From: Hymenobacter metallicola
GTDB lineage: Bacteria; Bacteroidota; Bacteroidia; Cytophagales; Hymenobacteraceae
DNA length: 64,000 nt
Assembly: GCF_004745645.1 (NCBI RefSeq)
Contig: NZ_SRMB01000001.1
Coordinates: 1,426,001 to 1,490,000, forward strand
Reading direction: 5' to 3'
Shown here: positions 54,093-63,289 of the stretch, one piece after another
Layout: each line of letters begins with the position of its first letter
Position numbering within the stretch: the first letter of the stretch is position 1
Translations under genes and position numbers: made by a program
The notes under the pieces: generated by a model
The model's input: the letters and a program-made list of their open reading frames with translations, nothing else
What the model was told of the DNA's origin: nothing
The model's database searches: none

Positions 54093-55565
54093 TTACTCAT
54101 TATCGGCGGGTGGCACTCCGCCCGCGGCCCAGCGCAGCGTAGCCTGGGTCTGGGCGTACTTGGCTTGCAGCTCGGCCAGTTTCAGGCGCGCACTTACCAG
54201 CGAAGATTCCCGGGTGTTCAGCAAAAACACGGAGCTTTCCCCGTTTTCAAACCGGATCTGCTCCCCTAGGCGCATCCGCTCGGCATTCGCCACGATTTGC
54301 TCCTGCAGGGCCAGCTGCTCGCGCAGGGCCTCCCAGTCGTTGGCCACGGTGCGCACCGTTGTTTCCACTGCGCGTGTATCCTGCTGCAAGCTCAGCTCGG
54401 TTTCCTGGAGCTTAAACCGGTTGAGCTGCAGCTTACTGCGTTCCTGGCGCAGCAGCAGCGGGTAGGCAAAGCTGACGCCGAGCTTGTAGTTGTTTTGCAG
54501 GTAGCTCCCATTCAAGCTGGCCGGCTTTTCGGCACTAAACGGCTGACCGGCCTGCAGCAGGTTGTAATCGAGGGAGAGTTTGGGCAGCAGCTTGTTGGTC
54601 AGCAGGCGCCGCTCCACGGTGAGTTGGCTGAGCTTGGCCCGGCTTTTCTGCAAGTCAGGATGAATCCGGCGGGCCAGCTCGCTGAGCGCGGCCACCGAAT
54701 CGGGCGGCAGCGTGGGCCAACGGGTAAGCAGAGGCTGGGGCCGCACGGTAGCGGGCAGCTCCACGGGCTGGTTTTGCTCATTCCAGAGGTAGTTGCTGAG
54801 CAGCAGCGTGGCGTTGCGCCACTGAACCCGGGCCTGGGCCAGCGTCGCCTGCCGGTTTTGCAGCTCCGTCAGGGCCTCCACCGAGTCGATAGCGGCCAGG
54901 TCGCCCTGCCGCACCCGCTCCCGCACGGCCCGAAAACGCACCTGAGCCAGGTCGGCGTTGTAGCTCAGCAACGTCAGGCGCTGGTGGTTCAGGCTCCAGT
55001 CCCAGTAGTCTTTCGCGGCCTGCAACACGAGTTTATTCAGCGCCCCGCGCCGCTCGGCCTCGGCCAGCCCGCGCAAGGCCTGCGCCTGGCGCACCGCCGC
55101 CCGCCGCTCATCGATGAGCAAGCCTTGCGCCAGCGGCACCGACAAGCCCACGTAGCTCAGCCCGGCCGGCGACGTATAGTTTTCCGGGTTCACGTACGTG
55201 CCGGTGCCCCGTTCAAAGCCCGCTTTAATATCGGCCCCAAACCACAGCGGCACCCGCAGCTGGGTGTCCCAGTCGTGAAAGTACTCCTTGCCGCCGAAGG
55301 TTTTACCATAGTATTTACTGGTGGCATTGGGGTCGAACAGGCCCCGGGCGTAGCGTACTTCCTGCTGGGCCCGTTCGGGCAGCAAGGCCGCTTGCCGGGC
55401 TACTGGGTGGCGTAGCGTCACGAAGGTGAGCAAATCGGCCAGGGAGAAGATCAGGCCGGCCGAGTCGGGCGCGGCTCCTGGCTGCACCGGGCGGGCCAGG
55501 GGCTGGGCGGCCACCTTGTTGCCCAGCAACAGGCTGCCCAGCAGCACGAAGACAAGCATCCTCAT
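54093..55565 (-). CDS. TolC-family outer-membrane efflux protein
   Basis: The 490-residue protein has a signal peptide ending KVAAQ and two outer-membrane efflux repeats made of long helices with Gln, Ala and Arg (VRQGDLAAIDSVEALTELQNRQATLAQARVQW; ENGESSVFLLNTRESSLVSARLKLAELQAKYAQ). It should form a trimeric channel across the outer membrane and periplasm. Its ATG overlaps the stop of the HlyD-like gene (ATGA), so the two are translationally coupled. A small GGCAGAG/CTCTGCC hairpin follows the stop without a T-run. Confidence 0.92.
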   Translation of the reverse strand: MRMLVFVLLGSLLLGNKVAAQPLARPVQPGAAPDSAGLIFSLADLLTFVTLRHPVARQAALLPERAQQEVRYARGLFDPNATSKYYGKTFGGKEYFHDWDTQLRVPLWFGADIKAGFERGTGTYVNPENYTSPAGLSYVGLSVPLAQGLLIDERRAAVRQAQALRGLAEAERRGALNKLVLQAAKDYWDWSLNHQRLTLLSYNADLAQVRFRAVRERVRQGDLAAIDSVEALTELQNRQATLAQARVQWRNATLLLSNYLWNEQNQPVELPATVRPQPLLTRWPTLPPDSVAALSELARRIHPDLQKSRAKLSQLTVERRLLTNKLLPKLSLDYNLLQAGQPFSAEKPASLNGSYLQNNYKLGVSFAYPLLLRQERSKLQLNRFKLQETELSLQQDTRAVETTVRTVANDWEALREQLALQEQIVANAERMRLGEQIRFENGESSVFLLNTRESSLVSARLKLAELQAKYAQTQATLRWAAGGVPPADNE

Positions 55566-56974
55566 TTGGCTTCGTCCTCCTCACTCCCACCGGCTTTCGA
55601 AGCCTTGTCGGTTTTGGCGGTTTTGGCGGTTTTGCCCGCTTTGTCGTCCTTGGCGGGGCCACCCACAAAGTTGGGCGGGAAGCCGTTGAGCTGCCGCCAC
55701 AGTTCGTACCAGATGGGCACGTCGTCGAGCAGAGCCCAGCCGTACACACCCGAGCCCACGCGCAGCGGCCGGGGCCAGGGCTCCAGCTCGGGGTCGGGTG
55801 TCACCAGGATGCGGTATTGCCCCTGGGAATCAATGTTGTCGATGACGGCCACGACCCCACCAAACGTACCGTAGCTGGTGCCGGGCCAGCCGCTAAACAC
55901 CAGGGCCGGCCAGCCGTCGAACTGCAGACGCACCTTGCGGCCCACGCTCAGCAGGGGAATATCCATGGGCTGCACGTAGAGTTCGGCCGCCAGGGCCGGG
56001 GCCTTGGGCATTACCGTCACGACCGGCTCGCCTTCCTTCACGATTTCGCCCAGACCTTCCTTTAGGGCACGCACCACGAACCCATCCTGCGGAGCCGTAA
56101 TATGGTAGTACCCCGCCCGGATGCTGAGGCTGGCCAGCTCATTGCGCATCTTGGCAATCTGGCCTTCCGTGTCGAACTGGTAGCCGGTCGTGGAGCGGCG
56201 GTCCGACTCGGATTTAGCCAGCTTGTCCTGGTACTCGGCCTGCAGCGACGAGAGCTCGAGCTGGGCATTCTGCAGCTCCTGCCGGCTGGCGGCCAGCTTG
56301 TTTTCCACGGCCTGGCGCTTGGCCGTGCTTTCCTGGAACTTCAGGCGGCGCTGCTCCAGCTCGGTCAGCGACTTGAGCCCCTGTTGGTACAGGTTTTCCT
56401 GGCGGGTCAGCTGCTGGCGGGCAATGTCGAAGTCGTTGGTAGCGGCTCGGAGCTCCGCCTCATCCGAATTCACTTTCAACCGGGTCTGCGTAACCTTATT
56501 ACGGGCTTTTTCCAGGCTTACCTGCAGGCCGCTGCGCAGGGCTACCTGCTGCGCTTCGAGGGCCGCGCCCTTGGCTTTGTTTTCACGCAGAGAGGCTATT
56601 TTAGCTTCCAGCTGTTCGCGGGTCCGCTGCAGCAGCTCGGGGTCGAAGTACTTGTCCTTGATTTCGGCAATGGCAACCAGCGTGTCGCCCTTCTTGACCG
56701 CCTGGCCCTCCTGCACCTGCCACCGCTCGATGCGGCCCGCAATGGTGCTGGGCACCGTCTGGGGTCGGTCCTGGGGCCGCAGGGTAGTTAGGGCCCCGGC
56801 CGAGCGAATATTTTGGGTCCAGGGCATAAAGCCGGCCAGGAATACCAATGCGCCTAACCCGGCCGCCCAGCGTGCCAGTGTGCGGCCCGCCTGCGGGGTC
56901 TGCACCCGCTGATACGAGCGGAAGCGGCTCGTAAACGGACTGGTTTCGTCAAGAGGTTTTTCTGCAAAAGGCAT
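55562..56974 (-). CDS. HlyD-family membrane fusion protein
   Basis: The 470-residue protein has one N-terminal membrane helix (about 35-55), a lipoyl/barrel-sandwich half IAGRIERWQVQEGQAVKKGDTLVAI, and a long coiled-coil hairpin (about 130-270). A second lipoyl half, HITAPQDGFVVRALKEGLGEIVKEGEPVVTV, precedes a beta-barrel. The C-terminus is a Lys/Thr/Ala tail encoded by about 2.7 copies of a 9-bp tandem repeat at 55610-55634. It should bridge the ABC protein and the TolC-like channel. It is in the middle of the three-gene operon. Confidence 0.92.
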   Translation of the reverse strand: MPFAEKPLDETSPFTSRFRSYQRVQTPQAGRTLARWAAGLGALVFLAGFMPWTQNIRSAGALTTLRPQDRPQTVPSTIAGRIERWQVQEGQAVKKGDTLVAIAEIKDKYFDPELLQRTREQLEAKIASLRENKAKGAALEAQQVALRSGLQVSLEKARNKVTQTRLKVNSDEAELRAATNDFDIARQQLTRQENLYQQGLKSLTELEQRRLKFQESTAKRQAVENKLAASRQELQNAQLELSSLQAEYQDKLAKSESDRRSTTGYQFDTEGQIAKMRNELASLSIRAGYYHITAPQDGFVVRALKEGLGEIVKEGEPVVTVMPKAPALAAELYVQPMDIPLLSVGRKVRLQFDGWPALVFSGWPGTSYGTFGGVVAVIDNIDSQGQYRILVTPDPELEPWPRPLRVGSGVYGWALLDDVPIWYELWRQLNGFPPNFVGGPAKDDKAGKTAKTAKTDKASKAGGSEEDEAK

Positions 56975-57029
56975 GTAAAGGGAAGTTAGCGTTGGGAATC
57001 AGCGAAAAGCGAGAAGCGTGTGGCCTGAC

Positions 57030-58757
57030 TTAGGCCAGTAGCTCCTGGAACTCCGCTTGCTTCACAATAGAGGCGTAGGGCCCGTCGGCAACCAGCTCGC
57101 CTTCCCGGAGCAGGGCTAGGCGGGGGCAGTGCACCAACAGGCGCAGGTCGTTGGAGGCCAGTACCACCGTCCAGGCCTGGGCCGGCTCCAGCAGGCGCTT
57201 GAGAATCCGTAGGGCCTCGGCTGGCTCCACCCCGGGCAGAAAATGGTCGAGCAGCAACAGGCGAGGGCGGCGCACCAGGGCCCGGGCCAGCAGCAGCTTT
57301 TGCCGCATGCTGTCGGCCAGGGGGGTGCCAATGCCCAGCGGGGTATTCAGGCCCAGGGGCCGGGCGTAGATATCGTCACGCAGGCCCACCAGCTCCAGGG
57401 CCCAGGTGACGTCCCCGGCACTGATGGTGGGCTGCCGCAGGGTCAGGTTTTCGAGCAGAGTGCCCTCAAACAGGTTCTGGTGCGAGATATTGTCGCCCAC
57501 CACACGGCCCAGGGTTTCGGCCTGAATATCCTGCAGAGCCAGCCCATCGTAGGCCACCACCCCGGTGTAGCCGTGCAGCAGCCCGGCCATCACGCGCAGC
57601 AAGGTAGTTTTGCCCGAGCCATCGAAGCCGGCCAGGCCCAGGTGCTCACCCGGGGCCAGCTCCAGCGACACGCCCCGCAGCGGCTGCTTTTGGCCGCCCG
57701 GGTATTCGTACGTCAAGTGGCGCAGCTCCACACTCAGGCCCGCCTGCGACTCGGGCAGCTTCAGGCCGGCGCCGGGAGTAGGCGTCAGCACCGGCAAGTC
57801 GAGCACATGCCCGATTTTGTCGATGGAAGTCAACGCATCGTAGACGACGTCGAGCTTGAGCAAGACTTTTTCGACGGCAGAAATCGTCATGATGATGATG
57901 ATTTCGGCGGCTACGAACTGGCCAATGTTAATTTGCTTGTTGATTAGCAGCCAGCAGCCCAGAATCAGCAGGGTGGCGGTGATAAACGTTTTGAAGCCGA
58001 CAAAGCCCAGGTATTGGGTAAGCAGCACCCGAAAGTGGCTTTGGCGGGCGGTAATGTAGCCTTCCACCAGCTCGTCGGTGCGGGTGTGGGCCAGTTCCTG
58101 CCGTGGCGAGTGCCGGAACGTGTACACCGTGCGGGCCACGTCTTCCAGCCAGGCCACGACCCGGTATTTGTACTTCGACTCGGCCAAGCTGGTACTCAGT
58201 CCCTTGGGGCCGCTAAAGCGCAGCAGCAAAGCCAGCAGCAGCACCAGCAGGCCGCCAAAGGCAATGAAAATGGGGTGGTAAAACGAGAGCAGCAGCAGGC
58301 CGAACAGGATTTGCAGGGCCGCAGCCGAAAACTCGACCAGCAGCGTTGCCAAGCCTTTTTGCAGGGTAGGCACGTCGAGCAGGCGGTTCATCAGCTCGGG
58401 CAGGTACTGCCCGTTCAGCGACTCGGTGCGGACCCGGGGCAAACGCACGGCAAAATCCAGGGCCATACGAGCAAACAGCCGCTGCTGCATAAACTCTACC
58501 AGATAGATCTGCATTACCTGCAAGCCCCCCACCAGCAAAGTCCCCAGCACGATAAAACCAATAAGCACTATCAGGGAAGTGCTGATGGCGCCGCTGCTCA
58601 CGAACCCAATAACGGACTGCACACCCAACGGGAGCGTAAGGCTGATGAGGCCGGCCAGGGCCGCGTACACATATAAATAGGTAATGTCGCGACGCTCGGA
58701 GGCCAGCAGCCGGAACAGGCGCTGGCTCGGGGTTAGGGAAGACGAATGCTCAGCCAT
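57030..58757 (-). CDS. ABC exporter half-transporter with a degenerate ATPase domain
   Basis: The 575-residue protein has six membrane helices (about 25-300) and a nucleotide-binding domain. Walker A is normal (GFDGSGKTT, 377-385). The signature is LADSMRQ (480-486) rather than LSGGQ. Walker B is LLLLDHF, with His505 where the catalytic Glu is expected, and the H-loop position reads ASNDL with Asn536. ATP binding may persist while hydrolysis is likely weak. It probably pairs with HlyD- and TolC-like partners for type-I-like secretion or efflux. The degeneracy may be shared by its family. Confidence 0.88.
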   Translation of the reverse strand: MAEHSSSLTPSQRLFRLLASERRDITYLYVYAALAGLISLTLPLGVQSVIGFVSSGAISTSLIVLIGFIVLGTLLVGGLQVMQIYLVEFMQQRLFARMALDFAVRLPRVRTESLNGQYLPELMNRLLDVPTLQKGLATLLVEFSAAALQILFGLLLLSFYHPIFIAFGGLLVLLLALLLRFSGPKGLSTSLAESKYKYRVVAWLEDVARTVYTFRHSPRQELAHTRTDELVEGYITARQSHFRVLLTQYLGFVGFKTFITATLLILGCWLLINKQINIGQFVAAEIIIIMTISAVEKVLLKLDVVYDALTSIDKIGHVLDLPVLTPTPGAGLKLPESQAGLSVELRHLTYEYPGGQKQPLRGVSLELAPGEHLGLAGFDGSGKTTLLRVMAGLLHGYTGVVAYDGLALQDIQAETLGRVVGDNISHQNLFEGTLLENLTLRQPTISAGDVTWALELVGLRDDIYARPLGLNTPLGIGTPLADSMRQKLLLARALVRRPRLLLLDHFLPGVEPAEALRILKRLLEPAQAWTVVLASNDLRLLVHCPRLALLREGELVADGPYASIVKQAEFQELLA

Positions 58758-58850
58758 AACGACGGAAAGTAAAGTAAGCAGGAGGGGAAATACGGGTCTT
58801 TGTGAAGCAAGCGGCGCCCATGTACAAACGGGCTAGGTGGGCGGGCAGCC

Positions 58851-59525
58851 TCAGCACAGTGCCCCGAAAGCCAACCCTTCCAGAAAGGCCAGGATATCAG
58901 TTTCGGTGGTTTCCTGGGCTTTAGCGTCGGTGAGCGAAGGCAGGTGCTGCGCGTAGAACAGCTGCTTGCGCGCCGCCTCCAGCAGGGTGCTTGCCAGGGC
59001 GTGCGGGTAGGCATAGTCGGGCTTGATCTGCTCCACAATAGCGGCCACATCGGCCACCAAGCCCTTGTGCTCCCGAAATAAGCCGGCCTTGTTGTCCTCG
59101 TCTACCTCCCGGGTCAGGTACGACTTGGACGCCTCATTGACCACCACCCGGTACAGGGCCGCTTCGTCCAGCAGGGGCGTCGTTGGGTCGTCGTAGTGGG
59201 CCCGGGTCAGAATCTGCAGCACCAGGCGCAGGCGCTGGCGGGGCTCGGCCAGGTTGTGGGTATGAAAGCGAATCTGAAAGCGCAGGGAAGCCCAGTACCA
59301 CGACACCAGATACACCAGCAGGCGGTGCTTATTTTCGAAATAGCGGTAGAGCGAGGCCTCGGTAGAATCGATGCGCTGCGCCAGCTTTTTGAAGGTGAAC
59401 TGCTCGAACCCAATCTCGTCGATCAGCTTCACGCTCTCCGCCACCAAGCGGCGGCCCAGATCCGTCACCTGGGGGTCCCGCAGGTAGATGTTCTCGTTGA
59501 GGTCAATGCGCAGGGAAGTAGTCAT
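58851..59525 (-). CDS. TetR/AcrR-family transcriptional regulator
   Basis: The 224-residue protein has an N-terminal helix-turn-helix (about 20-70): VAESVKLIDEIGFEQFTFKKLAQRIDSTEASLYRYFENKHRLLVYL. A C-terminal all-helical ligand domain follows. It should repress the downstream ABC/HlyD/TolC genes and itself. ATG at 59525 is used; an upstream in-frame extension is not needed. It is 93 bp before the ABC gene on the same strand. Three in-phase 21-bp repeats lie upstream of its promoter. Confidence 0.88.
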   Translation of the reverse strand: MTTSLRIDLNENIYLRDPQVTDLGRRLVAESVKLIDEIGFEQFTFKKLAQRIDSTEASLYRYFENKHRLLVYLVSWYWASLRFQIRFHTHNLAEPRQRLRLVLQILTRAHYDDPTTPLLDEAALYRVVVNEASKSYLTREVDEDNKAGLFREHKGLVADVAAIVEQIKPDYAYPHALASTLLEAARKQLFYAQHLPSLTDAKAQETTETDILAFLEGLAFGALC

Positions 59526-59614
59526 CGGAAACGAAATAAAGGCGGCTGACTCGGCAGGCCGGCAAACCAAGCAAGCGCACCGGCCAAATGCCCACTTACT
59601 CTCGTCCAGCGGCG

Positions 59615-59622
59615 CAAAGATA
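59615..59622 (-). promoter_or_regulatory. -7 promoter element of the tetR-like operon
   Basis: TATCTTTG on the minus strand matches TAnnTTTG, about 90 nt before the ATG at 59525; the -33 region would fall in the adjacent 21-bp repeat array. Confidence 0.55.
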
Positions 59623-59633
59623 AAACCTGGAAC

Positions 59634-59696
59634 GCAAATAATAGCTTTACTATTACATTAAATAGTTTTAATATCACATTAAATAGCTTTAATATC
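59634..59696. repeat. Three in-phase 21-bp repeats, candidate TetR operator
   Basis: Units at 59655-59675 and 59676-59696 share 20 of 21 bases; the unit at 59634-59654 matches in 15 of 21 at the same phase. Each of the two good copies contains the palindrome ATTAAA-N4-TTTAAT. A period of 21 bp is two helical turns, so bound dimers would lie on one face of the DNA. The array lies between the tetR-like promoter and the promoter of the opposite gene. Confidence 0.7.
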
Positions 59697-59733
59697 TAAA
59701 TCCACCACCAAGATCTTCCTTGCGCTTCCTGCG

Positions 59734-59741
59734 TACCTTTG
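59734..59741 (+). promoter_or_regulatory. -7 promoter element of the TPR/periplasmic-binding protein gene
   Basis: TACCTTTG matches TAnnTTTG, 73 bp before the ATG at 59814. Confidence 0.5.
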
Positions 59742-59813
59742 TCACCGTGACCCGAGTTGCCCTGGCGCAACCGGTAGCGGCTTTTTTTCTTTTTACTCTT
59801 TGGTTCCTCTGGT

Positions 59814-61802
59814 ATGAGGCATTTTTGCGCCCTGCGATTGTTTGCGTTGTGTTCTGGGTTGGCCATGGGTTTTCCCACTCAGGCTCAGCAGCCTACCTCC
59901 CGCCCGGCTACTTCAACCCAAGCGCCACCCAAGAAAACCCCGGCTGCTTCGGCCCCCGCTCCTGCTAAGCCTGGCTCAGTGCCCCCGCGTAGCACTCCCG
60001 CACCCAAGGCCAGCACGACCACTGCGCCTGCCAAAGCTACCTCCACGCCCGCCACAACCAAGCCTGCGACGAGTTCTACAGCCGCTCCTGCCAAAGCCGT
60101 TCCTACGGCTTCCCCGTCGGCGGCCAAACCTGCTCCGGCCAAGCCGACCGGCCCGCCCCTGCCAGCCAACATGGGCTCGAGCAACCCAGCGGTGCGCTAC
60201 CAGAACGGCAAAACCCTGATTACCCAAGCCCGCTACGATTTGGCCATGCAGGAGCTGGAGCCGCTCACGCCCCCCGCGGCCAGATTTGAGCGGGGGCCGG
60301 AGGCGGCCTACCTATATGCCGTAGCCGCTACCCGGGCCAAGAAGTGGGCCGAGGCCGAGCAAATGCTGAATCTGCTGCGCAACGAGTACCCCACCTGGCC
60401 GAATCTGGCCGAAGCCTTTTTTCTGCAGGGGCAGGTTTCTTTCGAGTTGGGAGAAGCCGACAACGCCCTGAAGATTCTGGCCCAGATACCGGCCGATAAG
60501 CTGAGCGCGGAGCGGGAGGCTATGAAAGCCGTGTACCTGCCCCGGGTCAAGGACAAAGTACAGTTGCAAACCCTGTTGCAAAATTACCCTCAGGACGCGG
60601 CCGTGGCCCGGGCCTACGCCGATAAGCTGGTGGCCGGGGGCTGGTATACCGACGCCGACAAAGCCACCCTCGACCAGCTCGTGACCCAGCTGGGCCTCGA
60701 CCGGACCCGTTACACGCCCCGGCCCAAAGCCCAGAAGAAAAGCAGCTACAATGTGGCCGTGCTCCTACCCTTCGAGTTTAACGACCCTAGCTGGGAGAAG
60801 CAGCGCAAAAACCAGTTTGTAACGGACCTGTACGCGGGGATGCGGCTGGCCCAGGATTCCTTGCAGCGGGAGGGCCGCCCGATTCAACTGTTTTCCTACG
60901 ATACCGGCGCCGACACGCTTCAACTCAAGCAAGTACTGGCCCTGCCCGAACTGGCCTCCATGGACCTGATTATCGGCCCTGTGTACAAGTCGGGCAGTAA
61001 GATTCTGGCCCGCTACGCCCAGCAAAAGCAGATTATCTGCATCAACCCCTTGTCGCAGGACGCGGACTTGGTGCAGGATAACGGGTGGCACTATTTGTTT
61101 GAGCCCAGTACCGTGACCCAGGCCAAGCAGGCGGCCCAGTTTGCCATGTCGCGCTTCACCAGCCGCACGGCCGTAGTACTCTACGAAGACACCAAAGACG
61201 AAGCCGCTTTCGGGCAGGCCTACAAAACGGCCTACGAAGCGCTGGGCGGCAAGGTCCTGCAGCTGCGCCGCATCAACTCCGACGTGGAAGAGTCCCTCAA
61301 CGCGGGCTTTGCGGGCATTGACTTAAAAACCGTCGGGCATCTGGTCGTAGCCTCCGACCACCGCAAGGCGGGTCCCTATACCTTGGGCATCATGCAGGCC
61401 CAGGGGGCCCGGCTGCCCCTGCTCACCTACGCATCCTGGCTTGACAACTCGCGCGTGAGCCTGGGCCAACTCGACTCGCGCGACGTCTTTTTTGTGCACC
61501 CGAAGTACTTGGATAAAACGGCCTACGGCGTGCGCCGCTTCCGCCAGCTCTACCTGCAGCGCCAAAACCTGCCGCCGTCGGTGTTTGCCTTCACCGGCTT
61601 CGAGTTGCTGTACTATTTTGGCTCTCAGCTCCACCTGCACGGGCCCGGTTTCCAGCAGAATCTGGCTTCCTCGGGGCCGGTTTCTGGCTCCATCTTCCAG
61701 GGAATCGGCTACCCCAGCGGGGCCCACGACAACCAGTACGTGCCTTTTACCAAGCTCGAACGACTGGAAGTAGAAGTACAGAACCCCGTGGGCCTCCGCT
61801 AG
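59814..61802 (+). CDS. Exported TPR plus type-1 periplasmic-binding-fold protein (LpoA-like)
   Basis: The 662-residue protein has a signal peptide ending PTQAQ, then about 100 residues of Ala/Pro/Thr/Lys-rich linker (about 25-125). TPR-like helices follow at about 125-300 (QEMLNLLRNEYPTWPNLAEAFFLQG-like). A type-1 periplasmic-binding fold covers about 305-660: NVAVLLPFEFNDP, VTDLYAGMRLAQDSL, LIIGPVYKSGSKI, ICINPLSQDADLVQDN, VFAFTGFELLYYFG. This architecture recalls the peptidoglycan-synthase activator LpoA. It is in the periplasm, perhaps spanning it. The gene lies 72 bp upstream of hemL. Confidence 0.8.
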   Translation: MRHFCALRLFALCSGLAMGFPTQAQQPTSRPATSTQAPPKKTPAASAPAPAKPGSVPPRSTPAPKASTTTAPAKATSTPATTKPATSSTAAPAKAVPTASPSAAKPAPAKPTGPPLPANMGSSNPAVRYQNGKTLITQARYDLAMQELEPLTPPAARFERGPEAAYLYAVAATRAKKWAEAEQMLNLLRNEYPTWPNLAEAFFLQGQVSFELGEADNALKILAQIPADKLSAEREAMKAVYLPRVKDKVQLQTLLQNYPQDAAVARAYADKLVAGGWYTDADKATLDQLVTQLGLDRTRYTPRPKAQKKSSYNVAVLLPFEFNDPSWEKQRKNQFVTDLYAGMRLAQDSLQREGRPIQLFSYDTGADTLQLKQVLALPELASMDLIIGPVYKSGSKILARYAQQKQIICINPLSQDADLVQDNGWHYLFEPSTVTQAKQAAQFAMSRFTSRTAVVLYEDTKDEAAFGQAYKTAYEALGGKVLQLRRINSDVEESLNAGFAGIDLKTVGHLVVASDHRKAGPYTLGIMQAQGARLPLLTYASWLDNSRVSLGQLDSRDVFFVHPKYLDKTAYGVRRFRQLYLQRQNLPPSVFAFTGFELLYYFGSQLHLHGPGFQQNLASSGPVSGSIFQGIGYPSGAHDNQYVPFTKLERLEVEVQNPVGLR

Positions 61803-61874
61803 GTTATAGTACGGACACTCTTCTTCAATACCTCTAGTAGCGGACTTGCTGCCCGCTTTTACCTGCTTTTTCCT

Positions 61875-63197
61875 ATGAATTCTTCTGCTCCCGCGGCCAC
61901 GCTCAACCTCTCCACTTCCGACGCTCTGTTCACGCGGGCCAAAGACCATATCCCCGGCGGCGTCAATTCGCCCGTGCGCGCCTTCCGGGCCGTGGGTGGC
62001 CACCCCGTATTCATGAAGTCGGCCAAGGGTGCCTGGCTCACCGACGTGGATGGCAACCGCTACCTGGACTTTATCAACTCCTGGGGCCCCATGATTCTGG
62101 GCCACGCACCGGAAGTTGTGCTCAATGCCGTGCAGGAGGCTATTCAGGGTTCGTTGTCGTTTGGCGCCCCCACGCGCCGCGAAGTTGAAATGGCCGAGCT
62201 GATCAAGAAAATGGTGCCCAGCATCGAAAAGGTTCGGCTGGTAAATTCGGGCACGGAAGCTACCATGTCGGCCATCCGCGTGGCTCGGGGCTACACCGGC
62301 CGCAACAAGATCATCAAGTTTGAGGGCTGTTACCACGGCCACGGCGACTCCTTTCTGATTGCCGCCGGCAGCGGCGCCCTCACCCTGGGCACTCCCGATT
62401 CGCCCGGCGTCACCGAAGGCGTGGCCCAGGACACCATCACGGTTCCCTACAACGACCTGGCAGCAGCTCGTCAGGCTCTTGAAGTCAACCAAGACCAGGT
62501 AGCCGCCCTGATTCTGGAGCCAGTGGTCGGCAACATGGGCCTGGTAGCACCCGCCGAAGGCTACCTGCAGGGCCTGCGTGAGCTGTGCACCCGGCATGGT
62601 GTTGTCCTGATTTTCGACGAAGTGATGACGGGTTTCCGCCTGGCCCGCGGCGGGGCGCAGGAGCTTTACGGCATCACGCCCGATATGACGACTCTGGGTA
62701 AAATCATCGGGGGCGGCATGCCCGTGGGTGCCTACGGTGGCCGCCAGGACATTATGGACTGCGTGGCCCCTGCTGGCAAGGTGTACCAGGCTGGTACGCT
62801 TTCCGGCAACCCGATTGCCACCGCTGCCGGCATTGCCCAGCTCACGTACCTGCAGGAACACCCCGAGCTCTACCCCGAGCTGGAGCGCATCACTACCCGC
62901 ATTGCCGACGGCACCCGCCAGATTGCCGCCGACCTGGGCCTGAACTACACCGTCAACCAGGTGGGCTCGATGTTTAGCGTGTTCTTTACCAGCTCACCCG
63001 TCAACAACCTGGAAGACGCCAAAACTTCCGATACCGAAGCTTTCGGCCGCTACTTCCGCGCCATGTTGCACCGCGGCATCTACCTGGCCCCGGCCCAGTA
63101 CGAGGCCCTGTTCGTGTCCACAGCTATTACCGACGAGCTGGTCGACCAGTACCTGACGGCCTGCCGCGAGTCGATGCGCGAGGCGCACGGGCTGTAA
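61875..63197 (+). CDS. hemL: Glutamate-1-semialdehyde 2,1-aminomutase
   Basis: The 440-residue class-III PLP aminotransferase begins SDALFTRAKDHIPGGVNSPVRAF and shows NSGTEATMSAIRVARG, FEGCYHGHGDSFL, LIFDEVMTGFR and TTLGKIIGGGMPVGAYGG, where Lys binds PLP. It makes 5-aminolevulinate for haem synthesis. The length is normal. It may be co-transcribed with the preceding gene. The terminator lies 154 bp downstream within a REP-like inverted repeat. Confidence 0.97.
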   Translation: MNSSAPAATLNLSTSDALFTRAKDHIPGGVNSPVRAFRAVGGHPVFMKSAKGAWLTDVDGNRYLDFINSWGPMILGHAPEVVLNAVQEAIQGSLSFGAPTRREVEMAELIKKMVPSIEKVRLVNSGTEATMSAIRVARGYTGRNKIIKFEGCYHGHGDSFLIAAGSGALTLGTPDSPGVTEGVAQDTITVPYNDLAAARQALEVNQDQVAALILEPVVGNMGLVAPAEGYLQGLRELCTRHGVVLIFDEVMTGFRLARGGAQELYGITPDMTTLGKIIGGGMPVGAYGGRQDIMDCVAPAGKVYQAGTLSGNPIATAAGIAQLTYLQEHPELYPELERITTRIADGTRQIAADLGLNYTVNQVGSMFSVFFTSSPVNNLEDAKTSDTEAFGRYFRAMLHRGIYLAPAQYEALFVSTAITDELVDQYLTACRESMREAHGL

Positions 63198-63289
63198 GTA
63201 TTTCGGGAGGCAAAGAGGCATAGTCGCGTAGGCATTGCCAAACAACTCGACTACGCTCCCCTGCTTCTACCTGCACCCCCCCATAGCCT

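Noticed and set aside
55610..55634. 9-bp tandem repeat in the hlyD-like gene as a phase-variation switch
   Set aside because: The unit is a multiple of three and has under three copies, so slippage would not change the reading frame.
61323..62861. 512-codon frame antisense to the LpoA-like and hemL genes
   Set aside because: It spans two genuine genes on the other strand and is a codon-bias artefact.
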